From NCBI RefSeq assembly GCF_001905125.1, contig NZ_LWLE01000018.1, positions 1 through 64,000 on the forward strand: DNA of 64,000 nt. Reading direction: 5' to 3'. Positions 15,887-25,456 of this stretch are shown one piece after another. The notes under the pieces were generated by a model that saw only the letters and a list, made by a program, of their open reading frames with translations, was not told the DNA's origin and searched no databases. Origin of the DNA: Streptomyces sp. TSRI0281. Its GTDB lineage: Bacteria; Actinomycetota; Actinomycetes; Streptomycetales; Streptomycetaceae. The first letter of the stretch is position 1; each line of letters begins with the position of its first letter. The translations under genes were made by a program, and so were the position numbers.

Positions 15887-17611
15887 TCAGAGCTGAGTGA
15901 TTGCTGTGGCGGGACGCCCCGCGCTCCTGACCAACTCGGCCATGTCTCGGAATGACTCGCACTGGAGGCAGTCATTGACTTCCAGCTCCACACCGATGCG
16001 GGCCTGCACGGCAGCCACCAGTTCCTCATAGCTGAGGGAGTCTCCCCCCAGGTCGAGGAAATCGCTGTCGTCACTGACCTCGGATTCCGGTTCGAGGATC
16101 TCCTGCCAGATCTTGCGCAGCTCCTCCGCTGCCGATCCGTACGACAGGGCTTGTGCTGCGGGCATCGGTCGCTCACGAAGAGCACGCTTCAGGACCTTGC
16201 CCGACTGACTCCGCGGGATCTCGTCCACCAGGATGAAGCGCTGAGGAACCGATGGTCCGGGCAGCCGCTCGCCGAGGTAGTCCCGGAGTTCGGAAAATTC
16301 GATGTGCCGGTTCAGCTTCACTGCTGAGATCAACAACGTACGGTCGTTCTCCGCCAGCTTCCCGTACACTGCCGCATCCTCGATTGCGGGGTGCTCGAGA
16401 AGCACTGCTTCGACCTCCAGTGTGCCCACTCGATTTCCGTCAATATTGACGAGATCCGAATCCCGGTCCACCAGGACAAGTGAGTCTTTGTCATCCAGAT
16501 AGCCGAAGTCTCCGGTGAATATCCAGCCGTCCCGGGACTCTTCTTCCTTCCACTCGGGGGCCTGCGAGAAGGTTCTGCCCTGTACGCCGGCTGTACGCAG
16601 CCACACAGGTCCCGTCTCACCCGGACCGGTGTCCTGTCCTGGCTCGCCGATCCTGATCTCCGTGGGTGGCACAGGCGCACCCAGCGACCGTGGCCGCGCC
16701 GGATCGAATTGAGTGAAGAGGGCGGCGGGATACGTTTCCGTCGAGGCGTAGTAGTTGTAGATCCCGGCCCCGGGGAACGCGTCGACCAGACGCCGGAGCA
16801 GAAACGGACTGCTGTTGTCTCCGGTCACCACCACGTGGGTCAGTGACGAGACATCGTGCGTATGGACGGAACCGGCCACCCTCTTCGCCAGATGTGGCAC
16901 CAACGTGACTTCTTGCACTCGATATTTTTCGATCGCCCCCGCGATGCCGGAATGATCGCCCTCGGGAGCGACGACGCACATCGGCCGCATGTGACCGAGG
17001 GGGCGCATCAGGGCGAAGAGCCCGAGCTGCGTGCCGATGACCGGTGCGTAGAGCTGCACCGGCCGCTGCCCGGCTCGCCGCACACCCTCCGTGAATGCGG
17101 AAAGAAGATTCGCGTGCGGAATATGGACGACCCGGTGCTTTCCCGAGGTTCCGGAGGTCGGAATGAGTACGGCTGTGCCGTGGGGATCCCGCCCGAGTCC
17201 GGGAAGGCCGGCGGCGGGTTCGGATCGAAGCAGGTCGGAGTACTCCACTGTGCCGTCCGCGAGGCCTGGCCCCTCCGACACCGTCAGCTTGATGCCGAGA
17301 CGCTCCATCAGCAGTCCCACCTGCGCGGCAGGGAGCGTATCGGGCAGCGGGACCGGTACCGCTCCCGCACGAACCACGGCGAAGAAGAGCCGCATGAACT
17401 CGAGCCACGAGTCACGGCGCAGCCTGATACCGACCCGGTCGTCGCACGCCACGCCGACGGCGATCAGCTGGCCGGCCAGCCGCTCGGCGTCCCGTCGCCA
17501 TGCGTCATAGGTGAGGGACGTCCCCCACACCGTCGTCACGGCTGTCTCTCCTCCGTCCTCATCTGCGGCTGCATCAAGCAGATCAAACAGATTGGCATAC
17601 GGGGCTGCCAA
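15887..17611 (-). CDS. Adenylation-carrier didomain (A-T), NRPS-like
   Basis: 574 residues. The adenylation core motifs are PTSGTSGK at 151-158 (A3), YNYYASTETY (A5), GWIFTGDFGYLDD (A7) and the catalytic Lys in PRSQSGKVLK (A10). A carrier domain follows, with Ser525 in DLGGDSLS as the phosphopantetheine site. It activates an amino or aryl acid as the adenylate and loads it on its own carrier. The start is TTG 17611 with AGGAG six bases upstream; the ATG at the same place is out of frame. It lies directly downstream of the condensation gene, so the pair could form one amide or ester bond. The substrate is not predictable here. Confidence 0.92.
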   Translation of the reverse strand: MAAPYANLFDLLDAAADEDGGETAVTTVWGTSLTYDAWRRDAERLAGQLIAVGVACDDRVGIRLRRDSWLEFMRLFFAVVRAGAVPVPLPDTLPAAQVGLLMERLGIKLTVSEGPGLADGTVEYSDLLRSEPAAGLPGLGRDPHGTAVLIPTSGTSGKHRVVHIPHANLLSAFTEGVRRAGQRPVQLYAPVIGTQLGLFALMRPLGHMRPMCVVAPEGDHSGIAGAIEKYRVQEVTLVPHLAKRVAGSVHTHDVSSLTHVVVTGDNSSPFLLRRLVDAFPGAGIYNYYASTETYPAALFTQFDPARPRSLGAPVPPTEIRIGEPGQDTGPGETGPVWLRTAGVQGRTFSQAPEWKEEESRDGWIFTGDFGYLDDKDSLVLVDRDSDLVNIDGNRVGTLEVEAVLLEHPAIEDAAVYGKLAENDRTLLISAVKLNRHIEFSELRDYLGERLPGPSVPQRFILVDEIPRSQSGKVLKRALRERPMPAAQALSYGSAAEELRKIWQEILEPESEVSDDSDFLDLGGDSLSYEELVAAVQARIGVELEVNDCLQCESFRDMAELVRSAGRPATAITQL

Positions 17612-17739
17612 GGCATTCTCCTGTCCTGAGTGAACGAATTACCTGATGGAGAAAGAATGGATCGGACGTGGGTTATCGCAAGGTCATTCTATTCACCGGC
17701 ACAAGGCGTCCGAATACCCGACGCATTGAACGACCGGTT

Positions 17740-19056
17740 CTACTCCAGTGCGGATTCAAAGGTGTCCAGAATGCGAAGCACATCCGGCTCCCCGACCAGG
17801 GCCTCACTCACTCGCCCCATCAAGGAAACGCACTCCTCTGACACCGTCACGTGAAGAGCGTTCGACCCGATCAGGGGATTGTCGCCGAAGAGATGCGGTG
17901 ATTTGTGCACAGGATCTGGCTGGCGCGAGATCTGCACTTCTCTGTCCGCTGCGGGCGAATCCGGAACAGCCGTCGGATTCTGACCTGACGTAGAACTCGG
18001 CTCATGAATGATATTCAATCGAAGTACGGCGAGGCCTTTTTTGGCACCGAATCGCTCGATGGTGATCCGATCCCGTTCCCGCTGATCAAAATGACCATGA
18101 CGAATTCCTCGCTCAATCGCATTCCGAGATTGCGCCATCAGCCCCTTTATGCCCAAGGACGAATCCGTACAGAGCGATATCAGACTCATCTGGCTCAGCG
18201 AACAGATCGAGCGCTGCATGCCTGAGATCTGGCGATTGGAAACCGTCAGGAAAAACATCATGTCCGGTTGTCCAGTAACCGATGAGAATCCCTTGGCCAG
18301 TGCGGCCAGCAACAGCGTGGCCGGAGTGACCCGATTCACCAGTGAATGTTTCCTCAGTCCGGCACGAAGACGCGTCGAACGCAGGGAGTACATGATCTGA
18401 CTGTCATCGGGAACTGGAGCCCGACGCCAGAAACGAGGAAGGAAATCTTCCGCAATATCCAACTGGGAACTGTGGTATTCGATCGCCAGGGCACTATTAC
18501 TCGCCCCCTTCGAGGACTGTTCATAGGAGGCGACTTCGATCGGCTGCATCACCGTTCCCGGCAGGCTCGCCTCATCATCCTCAAGCAGTCGGCCAAGCTC
18601 ATCGACAAGAGTGTGAAAGCCATGAAGATCAGTCGCTACATGATGAACCGACAAAGCCACTTCAGGAAGGCCGGAGGGTTGTGGAACCAGAGCGCAGGCC
18701 AGGGGAAGGTCGACCGTCATGTCGTGACCGGGGCTCAGTAGCAAAACAGCGCCCGCGACGGATTCCGCACCCTCGGGGAATTCGCGCAATACATCCCGAA
18801 CGAGACCGTCCGCCTGCCAGACGACTTGCCGGGCAGAGCCATCCGGACCGGATTCGCACGTCGTGCGTAAGCCTTCGTGCCGCGTGATCAATCGATGAAG
18901 GGCACGCGCCAAGTGGTCTCGGCCCACTACCCGCGTCGGCCGAATTCTTCCGAAAATTTGCTCCGGCTCGCAGTGCCTTCGTTTCCAGTAGACCCATTGG
19001 CGCCAGCAGAGCGGCCCTTCACGTTCCCGTATTCTCTCCATCTCTCCGTCCCCCAT
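17740..19056 (-). CDS. Stand-alone NRPS condensation-domain protein
   Basis: 438 residues of the condensation/CoA-dependent acyltransferase fold. The active-site motif is SVHHVATDLHG, with His138-His139 and Asp143; the usual Gly after Asp is Leu. The C-terminal part (LRLNIIHEPSS...) matches the second half of the chloramphenicol-acetyltransferase-like fold. It would couple the acyl group held on the A-T carrier with a free amine or alcohol acceptor, plausibly an amino sugar made by the downstream enzymes. ATG 19056 has GAGGA five bases upstream. First gene of the operon. Its codon use is less GC-biased than its neighbours, as the long minor-codon stretch around 18000-18500 shows. Confidence 0.85.
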   Translation of the reverse strand: MGDGEMERIREREGPLCWRQWVYWKRRHCEPEQIFGRIRPTRVVGRDHLARALHRLITRHEGLRTTCESGPDGSARQVVWQADGLVRDVLREFPEGAESVAGAVLLLSPGHDMTVDLPLACALVPQPSGLPEVALSVHHVATDLHGFHTLVDELGRLLEDDEASLPGTVMQPIEVASYEQSSKGASNSALAIEYHSSQLDIAEDFLPRFWRRAPVPDDSQIMYSLRSTRLRAGLRKHSLVNRVTPATLLLAALAKGFSSVTGQPDMMFFLTVSNRQISGMQRSICSLSQMSLISLCTDSSLGIKGLMAQSRNAIERGIRHGHFDQRERDRITIERFGAKKGLAVLRLNIIHEPSSTSGQNPTAVPDSPAADREVQISRQPDPVHKSPHLFGDNPLIGSNALHVTVSEECVSLMGRVSEALVGEPDVLRILDTFESALE

Positions 19057-19674
19057 AGCGTTCCTCGATCCCGCATGATTCCATCCGCCCGACAGCCCAT
19101 TCCCCGGTGCGGCAACGCCTCGGCCCCGGGCGAGGCTCCGGAAGAACAGGAAGGAGACTGCCCGGCGGCAGCTCTCGACCGCTCTCGTGGCGTCCTGCTC
19201 AAGGGCTGTGCGCCGACTATTTCCCAGTGCGCACAGCCCCTCCGGAGCAATGCCGAAGAGCGTGGGACAGCCCTAAGGGCCAGGAGCTGTCACGTGATCG
19301 CGAGGTTGGATCCCCCTTGGCGGACACACGGGCTCCAGTGAAGAGGCACCCCGCGGTGAGGCCCGCCGTGGCACTCCTGTGGAACAGCCGTGTGGGCCGC
19401 GTAGCTGCACCGATGCACCAGCACCGAGCAACCGAACCATCGCTCGTCCCCCTCCCCACTTGTCCCCGAACAAGGCCAGTACTGAGTGGTAAATCGATAC
19501 ACTGATGTTAGGAATCCCGCTGGAGCGGCGTCAACCGCTTGTAGCCTTTAATTTCAAGGAAGTTAACGGACGTAGTGGTAGACAAAGTGCAGTGCATCGA
19601 TACACAGATACGCTCAGCGGCTCCGAACCGGACGTGTCCGACATACCCGCCGGCAAGCCAAGAAGCCTCGTCAG
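19057..19674. other. Intergenic region upstream of the biosynthetic operon
   Basis: About 620 bases without a convincing gene. The part from 19480 to 19610 is AT-richer than its surroundings and is the likely promoter/regulatory region of the minus-strand operon. It includes a near-perfect 14-base direct repeat. No clear -35/-10 pair was chosen. Confidence 0.4.
19493..19609. repeat. Pair of 14-base direct repeats (ATCGATACACWGAT)
   Basis: ATCGATACACTGAT at 19493-19506 and ATCGATACACAGAT at 19596-19609 differ at one base and are 103 bases apart. They sit in the AT-rich stretch upstream of the condensation gene and could be regulator binding sites or traces of an insertion. Confidence 0.45.
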
Positions 19675-20410
19675 ATGCCGGAACCGGAGGCATCGGGCCT
19701 CAACGGCATCCCGGTTGACGCCGCTCCGGAGGCCACATCGCCATCGTTGCGACAGCCTGCTCAGTTGTCCGCCGGTGTGCGCACGGCGCCGGACGCCGCG
19801 ACCGCATCCGTCGCCCCGTCAGCCCAGAGCCGGTCTCGACTACACCGCGGTGCCCCTTGCCGGGACGACGTATCTGCGCGGTGTCCTCCCCGGGCGGGAA
19901 GCGGTCCGAATCGTGACCGGCCCAGCCGACGCGGCAGCGGCCGGAGAACTGGTCGCCTACGAGATCCCGCTCACGGACGAGGACGACGAACCGGTCGCAG
20001 CCCCTCTGATCCTGGGCTGGACACGAACGCTCGCATCCGGCGCTCTCCCCCACGTGAACACGTCCGTGATGGGCATGGCCCTGGTCCCGGTGGACACCGC
20101 CGTCCTCGAAGCCGCCGCCCCGACCCGCACGGACCGGGCGCTGCGCGTGCTGCGGACGCTGGCCTGGCCATATCTTGAGACACCGCCGAGCCCCGCACTC
20201 TGCGGCTTCCTCCTCACCGGACAGGACAGCATGCGCCTCTACGTCGCGGTCGAGGAAGCCGTCGGCCTGATCGCGGCCGACGTACGGCTCACCGGCGCGC
20301 TGACAGCCCTGCTGGCCGCACTCCCCGCACTCGTCCACGAGAAGGAACGCTGGGAGAAAGACACGACCGACCCACACTGCGTACACGCCGTCGACCTGAC
20401 CGCCTGGTGA
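19675..20410 (+). pseudogene. Hypothetical protein, probably frameshifted
   Basis: From about 19835 the frame ending at TGA 20410 reads as a normal soluble protein (DYTAVPLAGTTYLRGVLPGR, later LAWPYLETPPSPALCGFLL). Before that point the protein-like composition is in another frame starting at ATG 19675 (MPEPEASGLNGIPVDAAPEA). I infer one frameshift near 19830. No family recognised. If the sequence is correct the product is broken. Confidence 0.4.
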
Positions 20411-21009
20411 CGGGCGGCCGCACGGGAGCACCGCACGGGCAGTCACCCCGGCCAGACCGACGCGCCGCAGGCCCGACTCCTGTTCGTCCTGATCGACGCT
20501 CTGCACAGGGGTGCGTGCTGCCCGTACGCGGCCAGCAGCGCCAGGCAGCGGGCGCTCGCCTGCACCGCCCGCCAGGATGGCCAGGGCGTCGTCGTTCCCG
20601 ACGACAGCCTCCAGCGCGGCCAGAGCCCGCAGATGCTCGTCTTCGGTCAGCGCACCTGCCTCAGCGCCACTTCGTGGACCGGAAGTCCGCCACCGCCCGG
20701 TTGAGCAGATCGCGCTGGGTGAACCGGTACCAGCCGTCCACGTCGGTCCCTGACGCTGTCGGATTGGGGCCCGCCTTCTGGCCCTGTATGCCCGCGACGA
20801 GCGGAACCTGGACCTGCTGCGGAAGGCCGGGTGCTCGTGCTACCGGCGGGGCGGGAGGAGGTCGAGGCGGTGGTGCTGAACTGGCAGCGACACCTGCACG
20901 GCCCAGCCGGGGAGCCGGTGACGGTTACGGACCCGGCGGGACGTTCCGGGTGGGTCCAGCAGCCGATGAGTCTCAGGCTGGCGCTGGATGTGTGGTCAGC
21001 CCTCCCGGG
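20411..21009. other. Decayed stretch with short coding remnants
   Basis: No intact gene. On the minus strand short protein-like pieces can be read, for example TDVDGWYRFTQRDLLNRAV followed by a stop near 20660 and LTEDEHLRALAALEAVVGND. These look like broken plasmid- or phage-type genes. Confidence 0.3.
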
Positions 21010-21555
21010 TCAGCTCCTGCCGAAGGGGCGGGCGTCCAGCGTCGCACGCAGGCGCCCCGCGATGGGCTGGTACCGCTGGACGAAGTTGGGGTCCTTCAAC
21101 TGGTCGGGCTCGGGCAACTGCTTGTACGGGTCAGGCTGGCGCCCGGCGAGCGACCAGCCCAAGGGGCGCAGTCCGGCACGGTCCATGTCCCGGTCGACGC
21201 CCGCCAGGTAGTCCGCGTCGAGTCGAGGTACTCCGCCTGCCGGCCGTCAGGATGCCCGCGTCGGCGCCTTGCTTGATGAGCCCGTGCAGCGGCCTCTTGC
21301 CCGCGTCCGGGATGCGGTCGCGCAGCACGATCTCCACCGCGATCAGGGAATGCATGACCGCCACGGTGGAGAACTCGTAGCAGTAGTACGACTGGCGCAG
21401 CAGCTCGCGGGCGGTGCGCAGGACCGTCGCCGCGGCCGGGGCACGCCGTCGGGCACGACCAGGTCCTCAACGAGGTCGTGCATGTCGGCGTAGCTGTCGA
21501 CGAAGAGGCGGGCACGTTCGTCCGGGACCGGGAACGGCAGCCGCTGCGTGGTCAT
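21010..21555 (-). pseudogene. Frameshifted gene of unknown function
   Basis: One protein can be followed through three frames. It begins MTTQRLPFPVPDERARLF (ATG 21555), continues after a shift near 21440 as TVLRTARELLRQSYYCYEFS and LIAVEIVLRDRIPDAG, and after a second shift near 21225 as DYLAGVDRDMDRAGLRPLGW to a TGA at 21010. The segments are collinear, so this is a single gene of about 180 codons broken by two small indels. The family was not recognised; the middle resembles proteins found next to mobile elements. Confidence 0.55.
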
Positions 21556-22260
21556 CCGCGAAGTCTCCCAGCGGCGTGCCCCGGGCGGCAGCGGCTTTCC
21601 CCCGGCTGTCGCTCAGCGTGCCGGGACGGAGATGTCTCCCCCGTCGTAATGGGCGGTATGTCGCACTTAGCGAGCGTGGTCCAGGGAAACGTGGCACGCG
21701 GCTGTGACCGGGCTCCACAGATTGCGGATCTTGGTTGGTTCCGCAGCAGGTCAGAGGCAGGCAGGGGAGTTCAGTTTGCGGATCTTGGGGATGTTTGTCT
21801 GTGGATCAAGCACCGGCCGCCTCGGCTCGAGAGCGCGTTGCCGCAGGTGGGCGCACTGAACGTCAACCGAACTCCAAGTGTCGTCTGCCACGAGAACGTC
21901 AGTCGCTCTGCCACGGGAAGTGTCAGTGCCTCGTACGGGGTGAGGGCGGGGGCCGTCACGCTCCCTGCCCTCACGTACGAGTTGCCGGTTCCGTGGTTAA
22001 AGAGCGTGGACCATCCTCCGAGCCGCATTGCCCCGTCGATCGTCCAGACGGTGGCGCGGCAGTCGCATGAACGCGGGCACTCAGCCCCTGAGTGTTCCCG
22101 GAGCCGGTGGCCACGACCAGTCGACCCCTATCGTCCACTGCGCCGAAGGATGTACAGGGGGGTCGTCCGCGCGCACGACGCCCCTGACCGATGGTCGGGC
22201 GAGCCTGAAAAGCACACGGGGTTGTCGATAGGAGTCGGCCCTACCGTCACCTGGAGCGCC
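21556..22260. other. Gene-poor gap with one strong hairpin
   Basis: About 700 bases in which I see no supported gene. At 21930-21981 CTCGTACGGGGTGAGGGC faces GCCCTCACGTACGAG: fifteen paired bases with a three-base bulge around a 19-base loop. It may be a terminator or a remnant element end. Confidence 0.35.
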
Positions 22261-23160
22261 ATGACCGAGCTACACATACGACAACCCGCACCCTCACCCA
22301 CGGCCGCCGGTGCCATGGGCCGCGCGTTGACCGGCGGCCTGATCATGGCGGTGGCGCTCGGTGTCGGCAACGGCCTCGGACCCGTACTGGCGGGCGCCAC
22401 CGGAGCCAGTGGCCTGGCCGCCCGGCTGATCGCTGCGGCCCTCGTCACCGTCGTGGCCGTGCCGTTCGTCCTGCGCCTGTCACACCCCCGGGCGGTCGGC
22501 TTCGGCAATCCGGGCGCGAGCCTACGGGCGTTCCTCACCGGCGTTGGGGTGACGGCCGCGGCAGCGGCGCTGGTCCTGGGCGCGGGCACGGCCGTGGGGT
22601 TACTCGTCTGGCAGCAGCTGGACCTCGTCACCCTGGTCGGCTTTCTCGTCACCAACACCGCCGTCGCGTTCCTGCTCGAAGCCCTGCCCGAGGAGACGAC
22701 GCTGCGCGGCTACACCTGGACATCGCTGCGCGGACGGTTCGGGCCCGCACTGGCGGTGCTCGGCACCACGGCAGTCTTCCTGCTCGTACCGGGCACCTCG
22801 ACGGTGGTGACGGTTGGCATCGCCCGGCTGGCCGGTGACGAGCCGGGCCACATCGGCATCGCCCCGGTAGGGCAGCACCCGGTCGACTACCTCATCCTTC
22901 TGACGGTCTTCAGCCTGGCCCTGATCGCCGCCCGTGCGGCCGTGGGGCACGCGCCGCTGTGGGCAGCGATCGGCACTCACCTGACCGTCCTGACCGTGAA
23001 CCGCATCATGCTGCAGGGCGAGGACCGCGACGCGGGCGTGACGGTGGAGCAGACGTCCGGTGACGCGGTGCTGCTCGTACCGCTGTACCTGCTGGTCGTC
23101 GCGATCGCATTCCTGGCGTACCGCCGGGTCACGCGTCGGCACACGCACGGCGAAAAGTAG
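22261..23160 (+). CDS. CPBP-family intramembrane protease-like protein
   Basis: 299-residue polytopic membrane protein. The family motif EETTLRG is at residues 144-150 (EExxxR, the glutamate-rich first motif of Rce1/CPBP proteases) in a hydrophobic context. A later His-containing segment (GHAPLWAAIGTHLTVLTVN) fits motifs 2-3 (FxxxH, HxxxN/D type). About eight hydrophobic segments are seen. Members act as prenyl-protein proteases, bacteriocin immunity or phage defence ('Abi') proteins; the role here is unknown. The start ATG 22261 has GGAG just upstream. The gene stands alone in a region of broken genes. Confidence 0.78.
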   Translation: MTELHIRQPAPSPTAAGAMGRALTGGLIMAVALGVGNGLGPVLAGATGASGLAARLIAAALVTVVAVPFVLRLSHPRAVGFGNPGASLRAFLTGVGVTAAAAALVLGAGTAVGLLVWQQLDLVTLVGFLVTNTAVAFLLEALPEETTLRGYTWTSLRGRFGPALAVLGTTAVFLLVPGTSTVVTVGIARLAGDEPGHIGIAPVGQHPVDYLILLTVFSLALIAARAAVGHAPLWAAIGTHLTVLTVNRIMLQGEDRDAGVTVEQTSGDAVLLVPLYLLVVAIAFLAYRRVTRRHTHGEK

Positions 23161-23304
23161 GCGGTCACCGTCACCGGTCTGCTCGATGCCGGGCTCCCGG
23201 TCCGCGCCGCCGACGGCACCTCCGTACTGGCCGACGACGTCCGGTACAGCCTCCGGCTCACGGACTCCGACGACAGCACTACCCCTATGGATGGAGACGT
23301 GTAG
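23161..23304 (+). pseudogene. Short remnant with an LDAGLxVRAxDGT motif
   Basis: Read in phase from 23161, the segment LLDAGLPVRAADGTSVLADD ends at TAG 23302-23304. The same motif recurs (ALDAGLLVRADDGTAVLADD) on the minus strand near 32300, so both are debris of one plasmid- or phage-type gene family. No start codon or complete domain. Confidence 0.4.
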
Positions 23305-23554
23305 TCGCCGAACCGACGAGAGTGCAGTTCTCGCGGCCAGGTTCCAACTAACGTGTCACGGCTCAGTCCTCACGGCAGACGACACCAAGATCCGCAAGGT
23401 AGCGATCCCACCCGCAACCTATGGATCCCCGTCACAGCGGCGGGCAGACGGCTGTTCACCCTCGGTGCGCGGACTCTGTCCACAGTGCCGCGATCAGAGC
23501 ATCGGTTCTGAGGCCGCCGCGAACAGCGGGGCGGCCCGTACGTGAGGAGCCGTC

Positions 23555-24016
23555 GTGCCCGACACCACGCCGCTCGCCCCGATGGCCCCGCACGCGGCCA
23601 TCAGCGCCTTCAACTACCTCCGGGCCGTCCAGGCCGACGACGTCGACGCCGCCCGCGAGTTCGCCGGCGCCGAACCGCGGATGCCGGAGCTGCTCGTCGA
23701 CGTCGCGACGCGGATCATCGTCCCGGTCACCGCGCTGCCCGGCCCGGACGCGGGCGAGCCGAGCGAGGACACCTTCGCTCTGGAGGCTCTCGGACGCGTC
23801 TTCGTGACTTCCCTGCGGATCTGGGCGCAGGCCGGGCCGGACGCGGCGGGAGGCGTCGCCCGCGCGGTCATCGACTTCGCCGCGCAGTTCCTCACCGAAG
23901 ACCACGAGGACGTCGCCGACACCCTGCGCCAGCTGGAGGCCGTCGGCGTGGGCCAGGCCCTCGGTGCGCACCCCGCATCGGCCGGTGCGCACCCGGTGCG
24001 CCTCACAGCCGTGTAG
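23555..24016 (+). CDS. Small hypothetical acidic helical protein
   Basis: 153 residues from GTG 23555 with GAGGAG nine bases upstream. It is predicted soluble and alpha-helical (SAFNYLRAVQADDVDAAREF, ARAVIDFAAQFLTEDHEDVA). No family recognised. The last 20 codons are encoded by the palindromic GGTGCGCACC repeats and read GAHPASAGAHPVRL, so the C-terminus may derive from the repeat tract rather than from the ancestral gene. Confidence 0.6.
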   Translation: MPDTTPLAPMAPHAAISAFNYLRAVQADDVDAAREFAGAEPRMPELLVDVATRIIVPVTALPGPDAGEPSEDTFALEALGRVFVTSLRIWAQAGPDAAGGVARAVIDFAAQFLTEDHEDVADTLRQLEAVGVGQALGAHPASAGAHPVRLTAV

Positions 24017-24088
24017 TGCGCACCACCTGATGCCGGTAGTGTGCATCGCGCGCACCCTGCACCGCGCCGCGCGCATCGGGTGCGCACC
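23963..24088. repeat. Cluster of GGTGCGCACC palindromes
   Basis: The perfect ten-base palindrome GGTGCGCACC occurs at 23963-23972, 23984-23993 and 24079-24088. The inner octamer GTGCGCAC recurs at 24016-24023, and partial copies (GGTGCGCC, GCGCACCGGTGC) lie between and after these. A further ATGCGCACCACC lies at 26399 beyond the inserted IS region. The spacing is irregular. Confidence 0.6.
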
Positions 24089-24176
24089 ATCGTCGGGTGG
24101 TGCGGCGCACCGGTGCGGTGGCGCGCCATCGCGGTGCGCCGCGCGGTGGCGTCCGTCGTCATCCGGCGCACCAGAG

Positions 24177-24286
24177 TGAGTTGCCGTCAACTTGAAGGGC
24201 CAGGTCAAAGGGCTGGCGTGATCGGTCCTCCGGGTACTCGTGCTGGTCGTGGGCATGAGTCCATGGAGAAGATCATTCGTCAGCAC
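24177..24286 (-). repeat. Solo IS end, left arm of a 110-base inverted repeat
   Basis: This stretch, starting GTGAGTTGCCGTCAAC, is a near-identical reverse complement of 26284-26393, the 3' end of the IS5-type element. The similarity stops at the position of that element's transposase stop codon. It is either the remnant of a second, inverted IS copy or the left arm of a composite element. Confidence 0.75.
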
Positions 24287-24880
24287 GGTTGGGTCGAAGA
24301 GATACACGATGCAGCGACGTCGGCGGATGTGCGAGCCTTCCTGTCCCAGATGCCGACCGAGAAGACTCTGATGACCCACGATGACGCCCTCAAGCAGCTC
24401 AGCCACATCGCGCGCGAGCGGGCATTCGGTAGGCACGTCGGGTCCGACCGGCTCATCCAGGCAGGGCTTGACGCACTCATGGCCCAGGTCGAGAGTCCCT
24501 CCCTCGCAATGTTGGCCGGCCTCCTCCGCAGCGAGGAACCCGAAGCGCCAGCGCTCTTCGACCAGGTACGGGAGGAGCTGGGACTGCTCTTCATCCCGCC
24601 CGCTGATCCTCGGGCCGCAAGGTGGGCGATGGCCCACTGGATCGCCGGTCGGATAGCCGACGGAACCCTGGGCCCCGCCACTGGCACCCACCTCATCTGG
24701 GCAGACGTCGCCTACGACCTCGGCTACCCCGAAGAGCTGCAATCCCTCGTCTCATGCCATTTCAACCTGGACGAATGGGAGGAGAGCTGGGGAGTCTCCG
24801 TCGAGGAGCTCAACAAGGAAGCAGTCGAGGCGGCGCAACAGTTCTTGATCAAGCGGCCGGCGGCAGAGGCCAGGAGCTGA
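24263..24880 (+). CDS. Hypothetical protein, N-terminus possibly altered by an IS end
   Basis: 205 residues if it starts at ATG 24263, which lies inside the solo IS end. ATG 24371 (MTHDDALKQLSHIARE) would avoid the IS sequence. Helical, acidic protein with RLIQAGLDALMAQVESPSLA and FNLDEWEESWGVSVEELNKE. No recognised family; small size and island setting recall toxin-immunity proteins, but nothing in the sequence proves it. The first eight codons after 24263 come from IS DNA, so either the gene was truncated at its 5' end or it borrowed a start. Confidence 0.5.
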   Translation: MEKIIRQHGWVEEIHDAATSADVRAFLSQMPTEKTLMTHDDALKQLSHIARERAFGRHVGSDRLIQAGLDALMAQVESPSLAMLAGLLRSEEPEAPALFDQVREELGLLFIPPADPRAARWAMAHWIAGRIADGTLGPATGTHLIWADVAYDLGYPEELQSLVSCHFNLDEWEESWGVSVEELNKEAVEAAQQFLIKRPAAEARS

Positions 24881-24929
24881 CCGCCGGTTCTTGCCCGCGG
24901 TGGCTGGGCGGTCTTCTACGATCCGGTGC

Positions 24930-25384
24930 ATGTGGGATCCCGAACTGCTGGAACGGATCTCCGCACGGCGCGCGGAACTGGGCGAAGTCGAAGAGCAGCT
25001 GGCCAAACAGCTGGCGGAAGTGCGGGCCGAGCGGGACGAACTCGCCGTCGCCGAACGTGTCCTTGAACGGATGGCGGGGCAGCTTGCTGAGGAACGGGCC
25101 TCGGCCGCGCCCATGCCGGGCAGGTGGCCGGACGAGCGGTAATGCTGATTCCGCACCGCGAACCGGGTGTGGAGGAGGGCTCGCTTCCGTGGGACTACCA
25201 GCGCATCATCAGCGCCGTGCGGCAGGCCGCCGGACCGGTCATGGCCCGCGAGGTCGGTGAGGTGGTGGGGGTGGACGTCAGCGTGAAGGCCAAGCTGGAA
25301 CCGCTGCGGAGCAAGCTGGTCAGACTCGTCGATCGCGGCTGGCTGCGGAAACTGCCCGACGGCCGGTTCACCACCCGCCTGTGA
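24930..25384 (+). pseudogene. IS-associated coiled-coil/winged-helix protein, frameshifted
   Basis: The first part (MWDPELLERISARRAELGEV, then a heptad-rich coiled coil to about residue 60) ends at TAA 25140. The second part, in the next frame (MAGRAVMLIPHREPGVEEGS then a small winged-helix ending DRGWLRKLPDGRFTTRL), ends at TGA 25384. Joining them after MPG restores one protein of about 150 residues of a type that I know as a common neighbour of Streptomyces IS elements. One missing base near 25122 explains the break. Confidence 0.65.
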
Positions 25385-25456
25385 CCAGGAGCACCGCTGC
25401 TGGGAGCTGCTCCGAACGGGCGTAACCGGGTTGCCCCCGATGCCCGTTGGGATTGT

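Noticed and set aside
23963..24088. CRISPR array
   Set aside because: The repeats are ten-base palindromes with irregular spacing and no cas genes are present.
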